Source: Euptelea pleiosperma (taxonomy: Eukaryota > Streptophyta > Magnoliopsida > Ranunculales > Eupteleaceae). From it: a stretch of 64,000 nt of DNA. The position numbers and the translations under genes are program-made. A model generated the notes under the pieces. It saw only the letters and a program-made list of their open reading frames with translations, made no database searches and was not told the DNA's origin. Positions 51,370 to 62,029 of the stretch are shown one piece after another. Every line of letters starts with the position of its first letter. The first letter of the stretch is position 1. The stretch lies in NCBI GenBank assembly GCA_035048495.1, contig CM068544.1, positions 45,409,893 through 45,473,892 of the forward strand, in the 5' to 3' direction.

Positions 51370-51965
51370 TGATTCTTTTTCTGTTGGCTAGGAAGGATTA
51401 TGCTTGTTTTCTCCTGTAACAAGAGAAACGGGAACTAGTACAAAAAGATGATAAAAAAGCAAAAAATGGTACGTCTCGGAAGAAAATTTGATCCTGGCTT
51501 TTGTAGGTGCGGGCAGTACATAGAAACGACACGTGTTACACTCTTTTTTTGTAAGCGTGTAGCACGTGGTTCACTCTTAGATACCAATGACCATTGGATG
51601 TTTGATCCCCGCCCATTCATAGCTGGACCGTACAGAACAAAAATCAACTTGACTACAAAACTTTTGTGTCCTCGCAAAGAAAAAGTTTTCGCGGGTAAGG
51701 TTAGCAGCAAAAGTCGATGCTAGCACTCCAAAATGCCACGTGGAGAATACTTTAGGCCTACTGACCTCATGGATGTTAGGTCCACCTCTTGATCGATCTA
51801 CAAATCAAAATTCAGTTTTACTGAAAATTCCTACTATCGAATTTACCATTTAATATCGTGAATTTTGAATTTGAGTAATTTTTTTGGATGCTAAAAAAAA
51901 TCATGGATCAAGCTGATTTTTGGTATATAGGTGCAACAAGAGGTGAACAAACATCTAAAAGGTGA

Positions 51966-52290
51966 GTGGGCCACAATATGAGCCACATGGCACATTGTTA
52001 TAGGACACTGATCGTATGTATGTTTATTCCATTCCTATGTGGACCTACATACCAAAAATCAATATGATTAGTGATTTCTAACCATTAGATATGAGTAAAA
52101 CAATTAATTCTCAAAATCCACGGATAAAAATAAATCATTAATACAACTTTAATTCAATGGATAGAAATTACGAATCAGGCTGAATTTTTGTATCTAGATC
52201 CAACTATGGATGGGCCAAAGATTCATTCGGTCAGTTATCTCTATAAGTATGACACGTGTCTTATATTGTGGTTCTTCATCATCGATGATA
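51966..52290. mobile_element. Worn fold-back family copy
   Basis: ACAATATGAGCCACATGGCA on the left and GACACGTGTCTTATATTGTG on the right, with AAAAATCAATATGATTAGTG inside. Ends not sharply defined. Confidence 0.6.
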
Positions 52291-53159
52291 AGAGATGCCA
52301 TCGTCACAATTCTACTCCTTTACTTACATGCCCTCAAGATACAAAAGCTTATTAACGAGCTCTCTTCCTGAGTTTCAATACTACCCTTAGATGAACTCCT
52401 AATTACTTTACATGTCATTCAATGATCTTAAACCTTTCGAATCTTTGTATCCAAAATAATGCTCATAATCTACAGTTAAAAATCATCCAATAAAAATGAC
52501 TCCATTCGAATGCTTAAAAATAACTAATCAAGCTGATTTTTTGCATCTGGGCCCACCCCTAGGGTGGACCAACCATCCATATAGTAACTAATCTCTAAGA
52601 ATGTGCCATGTGTAAGGTGCACATGCATCACATGTGGCGTCCCCTAGTTTACCTATAAAAAATGTCAGGGTCTAGATATTTAGTTAGGATTTTAACCAGG
52701 CGTAGTAGGGCTAGGGAGATGAGGCAAGACAGTGACATTTGATTAGGATGATTTCCTCTTCATATTGATTACCCTGAGCAGATATCAGTCAATTCTAATA
52801 TTTCTAGTATTATGAAAAGTGGATTACAGGTTGAAGAATTCTGGTCCTCATTCGCCATTAACTTCGTGTCCACATTTGATATAATTAAAATTTTCATTAG
52901 GGTCTAATTTACACTTAGAAATCATCTTCACCAAAAATCAACCCTTCAATCATAACCATGTGGGCCCATTGAGTCGGTGAAATAAATTGTCCAGTAAATC
53001 AAAATCTAGTGCAAGAATATATTCAACAATGTACCAAAATCGTGGAGTGTTGGAATCCGAGATCCAAAAATGTAGAAAGATCCATGTAACAGTTGCAAAA
53101 AAAATGTAAAAAATTGCTGTAAAAAATGGAAAAAAAAATTATATCGTGGCCCCGATATA

Positions 53160-53400
53160 GCTATTTTTTCAGGCCCACTGAGCACATGGATGTTGAGACT
53201 TGAGACCAACCATTGGTGGGCTATACACACTAAAAGTCAGCTTGATTAATGGAGCACTTTCTCATCATGAGTGCCCATGATGAGAAAGTGCTTGAACCCA
53301 ACAATTGAAAATCACCAATCAGCCTATTTTTGGTGTGTAAATCCACCAAGGTGTGATCAAACATTCATGGGGTCAGTTGGCCTGAAGGAGTGTGCCGTGT
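53160..53400. mobile_element. Fold-back family copy with a perfect central hairpin
   Basis: Outer arms: CACATGGATGTTGAGACTTG and the inverse around ATCAAACATTCATGG. The centre holds a 17-bp perfect inverted repeat (53253-53269 and 53276-53292) around a 6-base loop. Confidence 0.7.
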
Positions 53401-53409
53401 AGCACTTTA

Positions 53410-53701
53410 AGGGCGTGTTTGATTGCACGGACCTTAAATGGCTGTTGGATTGCACCTGAGAACACATATTTCAATCATATGAGAAAATAAAGGCTTATTT
53501 TTAGGTGAAAATGAATTCTCAAATACGTGGAAGGGAAATAGATTCCTGGCTTGGAGGGGTTTAATTTGTTCAGGGAATTTTTTTTTTTTTTTTGGATCCT
53601 TCGTATTTTCACCTCACTTTTTACCTTTATCATGTGAGAAAACAAAGGCGCATTTTCAGGTGAAAATTACAATTTTCCCACTTAGCAATCAAACACGCCC
53701 T
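53410..53701. mobile_element. MITE, AGGGCGTGTTTGATTGC ends
   Basis: The ends are inverted over about 17 bp, with TA on both sides. Inside are two related units, ATGAGAAAATAAAGGC... and GTGAGAAAACAAAGGCGC.... Superfamily uncertain (Tourist- or Stowaway-like). Confidence 0.7.
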
Positions 53702-54375
53702 TAGGATTCTGACACACAGTCCATGACTTGCAAATTGCAATCCAACGGGAACTGACCTAAGGCCCACGTGAGAGCCATAAAATGACTGATTCACATTCAC
53801 ACCCTTGCTTACTAAAATCGAAGGGGCAAAAACATTAGTGACCACTACCTTTCAGGTGAAAATTAAAAGAATTTGTACCCAATATACCTATAATTTGACA
53901 GAGGAAATAAATAATTCCCAACACCTACTGGGGTATCAATCAAGAAACAATCTCCAATTGAAGAACATTAATTAAAAGCGCAAATCATGAGAGTCTCATA
54001 AGAAAAAAAAAAAATGTAAACGAGGAGAAGAGCAACAAAAATAAACACAGGGCGCAAGTTAGCAAGCATATACCTAGAGAAGAGATTGCCTTGCCCTCTT
54101 CATGTTTTGGCTTCTTCACAATGATAATCAGATGTTTATATTGAAGATGAGATTTATGGGAAATGATTTGATACCCACCAGACCCTTTTGTCGGGGAGTA
54201 CGTCTTCAAACAAAATCACTGCACGTGCAAGAAAGACGAGCTGATTGGGAGTTGCTTCTTCTTTATTTGTTTTTGGCTTGCCTTGGTGCTTTCCGTAACA
54301 ATTATTTTGGCAAAAAAAAAGGGAGATCAACAGCGTTTTCTACGTTTTCTACGTTAGTGCGTGTAATTTTAATTT

Positions 54376-55398
54376 TGGAATTTTTGACATACCCCCCATG
54401 TTATCTTTGAAATTTGACATACCCCCACAATTTAAAAAAAACTGACATACCCCCCTATGACCTTCGTCCACCACACCGTTGATCATTATTGACCCAAATT
54501 GACTAACAATATCTTTTGAAAGAACAAAGTTGCCCCTTTCTTCAACCTTGAAGGTCAAAACACAATAAAATGACTGTCGGCCATTAGGCTCCGGTGGATT
54601 TATGGTGATGGGCGGTGCAGCCTACCGGAGCCTTGTTGTACAGGGAATCAAAATCCAGAATAGTAGATATATGAGCACTCTTTTAAACCTTAAACTAAAA
54701 TGTAATATACACGTCTGCATTTATGCGGGTCCCTACAGCCTTGAGGAGTATTACTACTACTAATACTAGTCGTACTGCTAGCAACAGTGAACTATGGGAA
54801 GTAATGCAACCGAGCCGTTGTTACTCGGACATGATTCACAGGTTTGACTTTCCGGCCTGTCCTCCAATGCCATTGAAGATCTCCTTGTGGGATAATGTAC
54901 CTTGTGGATTGTTGGGAGTCCAAAATCATATGGCTCCTATCTGGTGCTTCAATCATTGTTTCGATTTTCAATTGCATGCTCAATTTTATAACCCAAATGT
55001 TTACCAGACATCTTGGAGCTTTAGAGCTAGCTGGAGCATCAATAACCAATGTGGGAATTCAGGGTCTTGCTTACGGGATCATGGTATGCCCTCTTTTTTG
55101 TGACTATTGAGCATCATTTCTTGTGTTTTCAATCCTATGGTCAATGGCACAGATTCATGGTAACCGGAGCCTCGTAGCCGACAACCATTTTATTGGATTT
55201 AGGGTTTTGACCCAAATTCCCTTGTTTTAAGGTTGAAGAAAGGGATAATTTTGTCATTTCAATAGAAATTGTTAGTCAATTCGGGTCAATAATGGTCAAT
55301 GTATGGTGGACCAAGGTCATATGGGGTATGTCAGTTTTTTCAAATTGTGGGGTATGTCAAATTTCGAAGATAACATGGGGGGTATGTCAAAAATTCCA
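54376..55398. mobile_element. Mutator-like element with captured gene piece (Pack-MULE)
   Basis: Terminal inverted repeats of about 220 bp (54376 to about 54595 and about 55165-55398) start TGGAATTTTTGACATACCCC and align by eye with few differences. Each holds three TGACATACCCC words. TTTTAATTT flanks both sides (54367-54375 and 55399-55407), an exact 9-bp duplication. There is no transposase; the middle is a MATE transporter exon. Confidence 0.9.
54794..55083 (+). pseudogene. Captured first exon of a TT12/DTX41-type MATE gene
   Basis: The reading begins MGSNATEPLLLGHDSQV in one frame, then shifts to WESKIIWLLSGASIIVSIFN, MLNFITQMFTRHLGALELAG and ASITNVGIQGLAYGIM, ending at an intact donor ATG|GTATGC at 55084. 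This is the N-terminal exon of a MATE (DETOXIFICATION) transporter closest in memory to TT12, the vacuolar proanthocyanidin-precursor carrier. Stops and at least one frameshift break the N-terminal part, and no later exon is present. About 80 bp of the source intron seem included. Confidence 0.85.
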
Positions 55399-55407
55399 TT
55401 TTAATTT

Positions 55408-58216
55408 TAAAGAGTTCTTATAGGGTCACCTGTCGTTGGACGTTTAAAAGCGTCAACTATGAATGAGAGTTCCAGTTGTCTTTTTTTTTAGAAAAACAAA
55501 ACATGCAAAAGAAAGAGGGGAAACCGGTTGTCATTTTCTCCAAGTTTCCTTAGGTACACGTTTCATGATTTTATTGGTGTTGGATGCTTTTTAGGTCCAA
55601 CATGATGGGACACTACCATTATCATAATTTAAATTTACAGGGCTTTGGTATTTCTAATGCCTCTTCAGTCTTCAGGAGGTTCATTTTCAAATCAGCCTTT
55701 TGACCCATCCACTGATCCAACAAAAACAAGTGTTGGGTCCAACACTCTCATGGTGGTGGTGGTGGTGGTGGCGGAGTCAGCATAAAGAGTGAATATTCGA
55801 TCCCCTTGTAGAGTATCATATGTCATACGATTTTCACCTAATCCACCGTACACTTCAGATTCTGGTTGTTGCCAACAAGTCTCCTAACTCCAATGAAGCC
55901 CAGCCTGATCAGCAGATGAAGGTAGCAGCACTAGGTGGACGGTGTATCAATTAGAGATCTATGGCAATCAAACCTGTTCCCCACTGCTTCCATCTCCATC
56001 CTCTTGGGGCAATTGGACGACATACAAGGGAATGACAAGTCACCATTCAGAAAACACTCACCTAGCATTTGATTTCCTTTGCCAACGCCCGTTAGGGAGG
56101 CCTATTGGTCTAGAAAAAAATATATATACTGTAATCCTAAGGAGGACGTCTGCCTTAAGATCCAGACCATTCAATGATATCTAAGATTTGTGCGGTGTGA
56201 ATCCTGAGGACTATCGGCTGTCTGGACTGTATACCACGGGAGAGCGACGTCCTAAGAATGATAGTAACACTAGAATGATTGAGACCCTGATTGTATGCAT
56301 GAAAGTATACAGAGAATGCATGAACCATATCCCTGCAGCCAAATATACCCATCGATTCCAACTGATGGACCATCTCTTGGATGGTCTGCAGCCCACAAAT
56401 CACCTTGATCCTAACTGCTCTATCAATGGATTCATTTGTGCGGCATACAACTCATAAGACAGTTGAGAACATCTAATATGAGCAAATTAAAGGCAAGCCC
56501 AAGTCAAAAGGGAGTCTCACAGAGCAAAGAAATCACTAGGCAGATGAGATGAGAGAACCTTTAGATGATGTAGAATGTAGTCTTTTCCGTTCCATCTAAG
56601 AGATGAGGACATTCATAATGACCTTTGCTTCATTTTACAACCCAAGGAACCAAAAGCTTGTTATCAGCCACATGCAAACAGATATAGAGCAACACCCCTA
56701 CAAAGATTGCACAGAAAGGGAACAATATGATAAGAATGGAAACGAGAATCAAATAGGCATGAATCAAATAGGATCTCAACAAGTGTGTTTGTTAACCCTT
56801 ACCCTAAAGGTAATAGATCTGCAGTTGCAAAAATAACAGACTTTACCACTTCATGTCAATGAGGACATTAAAAAAAAAAAAAATTCTAAGGCAGAGCAAT
56901 CATTCCCTCCCACATGAAACTCATTCAGACCAATGATTCAGGACTCATGTTTGCCTACCCTCTTCAATGAGCTGCATTCTTAGAGATCTGTTCACTCATC
57001 TGTTTGTGTCTACCTACAGGGAAAATCTGAAAATTCTGGGATAAATTGACGATTACCTTTACATCCTTACTGTTCATTGGTGATGTGAAGCAATTCCAAG
57101 AAGTTGTTTCTAATTTTGAAAATAAATTTTCTAGAAAAGGTTTCACTACTTTGACGCACAACACCATGGGCAGTGAGATTGTAGAACATGTTAAAAGGCT
57201 TCACGCTTATCTTTAATGTGTACAGGCAAATATGCTCATTCTTTGGTTCAAAATGGGAGGAAATTATCTCCCATTTTGGTTCACTTTTTTTTTATTTGAG
57301 TGAAGACGAGCTACTTATAACTTCTACAAGAACATGCACAAGAGACCGGGAATAATATAAAGCTTGCTTAATCTTCCATCTCTGTTTACTCAAGACTATG
57401 CAGTTCTGTTTGCTTTGCAAACTCTCTAGATCAGTTTTTAAGCCACTACAAAAAATTAAAAAAAAAAAGGATGTGTCAGGTCTCCATGTATCTTACATCC
57501 CATTAGTTTAAGGAGAACATTGCTACATTCAAAGATGATGGCGTTGGTTTCAAGCATACCAACCTTAAAAAAGAAAATAAAAACAAGAAAATGTGAAGTT
57601 CAGAGAACAGAAAATTCATACCCTCACTATCTAAACACAGGGAATCAAGCTGCTTGAAGTTCTGGTTTTGGTGTGCTTTCTATTGTATTCTTCGAGTTTA
57701 AAATGTACTTCCAACAGTGCTTGTGAACCCCACTTATTTTTTTTGGAACATCTGCAGCTGGGACACCTGCAAGAGATGCTTAAAACTCAGTATTCATGGG
57801 GTGAAAATAAAATAAAGGAACATAGAAGCAGGCTTATCATGATAAAACTCAAATCAGTGGGATTTTGGCAATAAATGATGTGATGAATGAGCCAATACCT
57901 TTGTTAAACTGACAGTGGTACAATGAAAATTTTAGTTTTTCTTTTGTTGTTTTCAGCTATTATTTTTAGGAAGATATCTGAGGCATTGTCAAGAAGGCAG
58001 GATCCCAGACTTCCCAACCCCTGTGCCATACCCCTGACACAAACAGGCAGTCAGGACCGATAAATCAATGGGTCTTGGCTAGTATATCTCCAAGATTAAA
58101 ATCATCTTGATCAGATGACCATAACATCAAAACGAGGGAATTGAGTTGGTACCACTCACCATATTCCTTTTTGACAGTCCAAAAGAATATAGTAGATCAT
58201 ATGGTTACTATAAGCC
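55408..58216. other. Intergenic stretch, nothing recognised
   Basis: GGT repeat at about 55750-55770 and an A run at 56870. Open frames up to 89 codons show no family features. No repeat pair noticed. Confidence 0.5.
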
Positions 58217-58448
58217 ATGATTCAAAGTTTCGGCCGAAACTGAAACGTTTCATCCGTTTTGTTTTCACTATTGGACGAAACTACATACATTTCGGTTGGT
58301 TTCGTCCGAAACTAAACTATACTTCATCTTATGTGTAAATTTGCACAAACATTTCGTTTTGGTTTCGCGAAGTTTCATCCGAAACTGAACGATACTTCCG
58401 ATACGTTTCGGTTATTGCCCATGAACGATACCATGTACTTCGAATCAT
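58217..58448. mobile_element. hAT-like MITE built from GTTTCG words
   Basis: Ends CATGATTCAAAG and (inverted) CATGATTCGAAG. Flanks CTATAAGC and TTATAAAC agree at 6/8. The interior repeats TTTCGGCCGAAACTG-like palindromes. Confidence 0.65.
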
Positions 58449-58868
58449 GTTATAAACGGTGCCGAGAAGCCTACATAATGGTGTTCCTACTTGACCTAAG
58501 CGTGAACCAGCCACATGTACAGGACAAACAAGGAAAACATGATGCGGGACAAGGGAAACCTCGTTCTACGATCGAAAGACTCGATGGAATCACTCCATCG
58601 AGTTTTGAAGGAATCGCTCCTCTCCCAGGCATCTCACCCAGAAAATTTGAAATCTCTCCAAAAAAATAATATCTCTTATTTTAAAATCAAATATTACAAT
58701 CCTATTTATAAAATTCTAACTTTCCTAATCCTAATCAAACTAAAAGACTTTCTAAACGAAACTGATTACCACTCATAAAAAAAAAGATAATAATCCTAAT
58801 TACAATAAAACTAATTCTAACTAATCTTGCGGGATCCGCACGCTCTGGCTCTTTTCACTGATCCGGTG

Positions 58869-60172
58869 TGATAATGCCCATTTTGTACTTATTCTCCATT
58901 TTAACCTTAGGGCATTATAGGGTTTCATGAGCTTTTAACTTCACATTTCTATGTAAAATGCATCATGCGTGTCTCATGCATAAATTATCCAATTTAGACC
59001 CTCGTTACGTGCATATTTGATACCTATAGGATAATCATCGCGTGAGAGACCTTTGCGCAAGCCATTGGAGTCTTTTAAGAGGCTTACCATAAATTTCCAA
59101 GCCATGAAGTCACTTGTTCAAGCCATGAGAGCCATTGAAGTCATCACACCTTTATGGAGCCATCCCAAGCCATCAAGCCATTGGAGCCTTCTAGAGGATT
59201 CTGAAGCCATCAAAGCCACATGGAGCCTTCACATGTGTGAAAGGGACAAGTTAAGAAAGAGAATGCCCAATGTAGCAAAAAGTACGCCTAGTCTTGCTTA
59301 AATCCCATGCATGCCTCTTTTTAGCTTATTTTCCACCTACCTTCTTACATATCTCATTCCCCCATGTGTACCACCCCACTTTGAGCTTAACATTGAGCAC
59401 TCTTTTGGCTATATTTGAATCTCTTGCACCATTTTGGTAACAAGAGCATGAGCCCCCTTTGACCACTTTCCACCTCATCTCCACCTATCACTCCACCACA
59501 TCACCTCCACTTCACCACCTTTCATCTTCTATATAAGCTCACTTTGAGCTTATGAGAAGGCCTTCTTTTCTCGAGAGAGTCTTCTTTAGAGAGCCAAAGA
59601 ATCCCAAGCAAGTCTCTTCTCTCCTTTTTCTTATTTTCTCTTTTTACTTAGTTTCCATGGCCATCCACACCATGGTTGGCTAGACCCTTAGCTAGGGCTA
59701 GAGATGAGACATTTTCCCTCTCCCTTTTGTGACTTATTGAGTGAAGACTCATTTTGTAAGAGCTTTATTGTAGAGATTTTCCCATACTTTAGTGATGTTT
59801 TGTACTCCCTTCACGTGGTATGTCATGGATACTCCATAGTTTGACATTAAAACATTAATGCAGATTTGAAGTATTTCTTTTACTTGTTCTTGTGAGTCTT
59901 TTTGTGTTTTCTTTTGATCTATTATGTTTTGAATCACAGATACTTAGGAACTCATATTTCTAGTTTTGATTTTATGGTCTAGAAATGCCTTAGTGGGAAT
60001 ATCACTTTTTACTTCATCTTTGTGCTTCTTATCTTTGGTGGGAGAACAACTCTTTAGTTGTCTCTTCACTTTGTTGTCTAGGGAGAACATTGTTGCATCC
60101 ATATCATATCATCTTTACGAGATACATTATTGTCTTCTCTTGTCAAGAGTGTGCCCAATCAAAGTTGTAACA
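58869..60172. mobile_element. Solo LTR nested in the left LTR
   Basis: A 1304-bp segment starting TGATAATGCCC and ending GTTGTAACA, flanked by CGGTG (58864-58868) and CGGTT (60173-60177). The partner LTR at 61664-62029 reads straight across this point, which proves the insertion. The interior has AAGCCAT-rich stretches and no coding motif, as expected for an LTR. The family is unknown to me. Confidence 0.8.
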
Positions 60173-61006
60173 CGGTTCAGCTATGGACTATCAAGTAGAA
60201 TGCTCATGCATCAAATCCTCCTGGTTGAAAAGAATTCGACCTCGAATTCGGATGAAGACAAGTGGATCTAGGCCTTTAAACAGGTAAGAATCACTTCATT
60301 GGCTTCACACCAAACCCCTTTCACAGGAGCAATATCTAAAGGTCTTCCATCAATCATCATCTTCAAAATACTTGTTGATCTTCGAGGGAAGAATCACTCT
60401 TCCGTACAAGGCATCTCACCATGCAACTTTTTTTGGAAGTCGCTAAAAAAATGAGATTTTCTCCATACTCTTCCAAATATACTTGGACTTGCACCTAAAC
60501 CATTCTTTTGCAAAAGGCATTGTAGCGGTACAATGAGAACTTGACCTTGTTCAATTTTTTTATTTTTTTGACCAGGTCGTGACTCAAGTAATGGGTTGGG
60601 TCGTTGGAACGAATTGGGATCTGTCGCGGGTTGATGACATAAGGGCTTGGGTTTAGAAATATGGGCTAAAGTCTAGTCGTTCTTAAGTGAATTTGGTATG
60701 GGCTCTAATGGTGGATTTTGGCCTAATATATGAACTTTGGGGCTTGTTGGGCTAAGGCTAAACTAAATATCTTATAGGTTGGATTATAAACTTTTGGGGT
60801 ATCACAAGGTAGGCTTTGAGTTGGCTTCAATTCAAGCCCATAAAGTATTTGCCCGACTGGAAGAGAGGGGAGGGGAGGTCGTCTTTGACCTCGAGACCGA
60901 AATGGGGGTTTTGGTTGGTTGATAAAACCCTAACCCAATCCTGTGGGTTGGTGTGAAGGTAGTGGCAACGACAGTGGCAGCGGATCAGATCTCTGGTGGT
61001 GGCGGC

Positions 61007-61307
61007 GACGGTTGCGTCATCGTCTTCTTCTTCTTCTCAGCTGCAAGTGCAATGACGGTAGAAGTGGGACTAGCTCCACCTTCGGATGGGGCAACAGCAA
61101 CACGAGCACACCCCCGCCAAATCCAACGTTTAGGATAAGATCTTCAATGTTCCTTTTCTCTACCAACTTAGCAAAAAGGCCTGGTCAATACGACTCCACT
61201 GCAACGTTCGCAACTTTCACCGCAATAGCAATCTTCTCCGCGGTGAAGGGAATCTCATCGCCATGGAGCAAAGCAGTGAAAGTGCAAGCAATCTCTCCCA
61301 CCAACAT
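61007..61307 (-). pseudogene. RPP1: Processed pseudogene of acidic ribosomal protein P1
   Basis: The minus strand from ATG at 61307 reads MLVGEIACTFTALLHGDEIP, TAEKIAIAVKVANVAVESY, then TGA (61185-61187) where P1 has Trp, then [20 protein letters not shown] and a Gly-rich hinge, followed by a frameshift before the Glu/Lys-rich end. P1 forms the ribosomal stalk with P2 and P0. There is no intron in the readable part, so it probably arose from mRNA. It lies inside the LTR element on the same strand as that element. Confidence 0.88.
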
Positions 61308-62029
61308 CTTTGTAGTAGATTAAGATATTATTAATCTCTCATAATTGAAATGGAGATGCAAGTCTTCTATTGCGTTTCTCCTCTGCTTCGAGTCTAGGGT
61401 TTCTTATCTTCGAGGTAAATCTTGATGCAGCACCGGCATAAGTTTCCTGTTATGATTTTTTATGCAGAAACCCTCAAAGGACAGCATGACTTATGGCAGC
61501 ATCAACGGCAAGGGATGACAGAGTGGTACGACACACAACAAGGTCTGATGATGCCAATTGCGTAGAGAAGATGATGGTGGTTGTACCAGGTAAGAACGTG
61601 ATGAATAGAAGTACGAGTTGAGAACTCGAACACGTATCAGGATTGCGGGTTTGATACCAAATTTGATGCAGTACGAAGGGAACCCCGTTCTGTGATTAGA
61701 AGACTAAATGGAATCACTCAATCGAGTTTTGAAGAAATCGCACTTCCCTCCCAGAAAATTTGGAATCTCTCTAAAAAAATAATATCTCTTCATTTGTTAT
61801 ATTAAAATCAAAGATTACAACCCTATTCATAAAATTCTAACTTCCCTAATTCTAATCAAACTAAAAGACTTTCTATAAGAAACTGATTACAACTCAAATA
61901 TAAAAAAGAAGATAATAATCCTAATTACAATAAAATTAATTCTAATTAAACTTGCGGGGTCTGCATGCTTTGGCTCTCTTCACTGATCCAGTGCAGCTGT
62001 GGACTATCACATAGAATGCTCCTACATCA

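Larger units (their letters stand above)
51400..54375. other. Upstream of copper ATPase: worn fold-back copies
   Basis: Fold-back remnants at about 51530-51980, 51966-52290, 52480-52620 (one arm) and 53160-53400, plus a MITE at 53410-53701. No upstream exon with a GMxCxxC motif was found on either strand. An A-rich run lies at 54001. Confidence 0.55.
58540..62029 (-). mobile_element. Non-autonomous LTR retrotransposon carrying a P1 pseudogene
   Basis: LTRs 58540-60213 (366 bp without a nested insert) and 61664-62029 both run TGATGC...CATCA and are clearly alike. AAACA flanks both ends exactly (58535-58539, 62030-62034). On the minus strand the LTR is followed by a primer-site-like TTTGGTATCAAACC (about 61648-61661), and the other LTR is preceded by a purine tract CCAGGAGGATT (60214-60224). 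So the element reads right to left. The 1.45-kb interior has no gag or pol, but has an RPP1 pseudogene. Confidence 0.88.

Noticed and set aside
54723..55103. 126-codon plus-strand open frame starting MRVPTALRS
   Set aside because: Wrong frame over the captured MATE exon; the MATE wording lies in two other frames.
60943..61323. 126-codon plus-strand open frame
   Set aside because: It is the shadow of the minus-strand ribosomal P1 pseudogene, whose protein wording is unmistakable.
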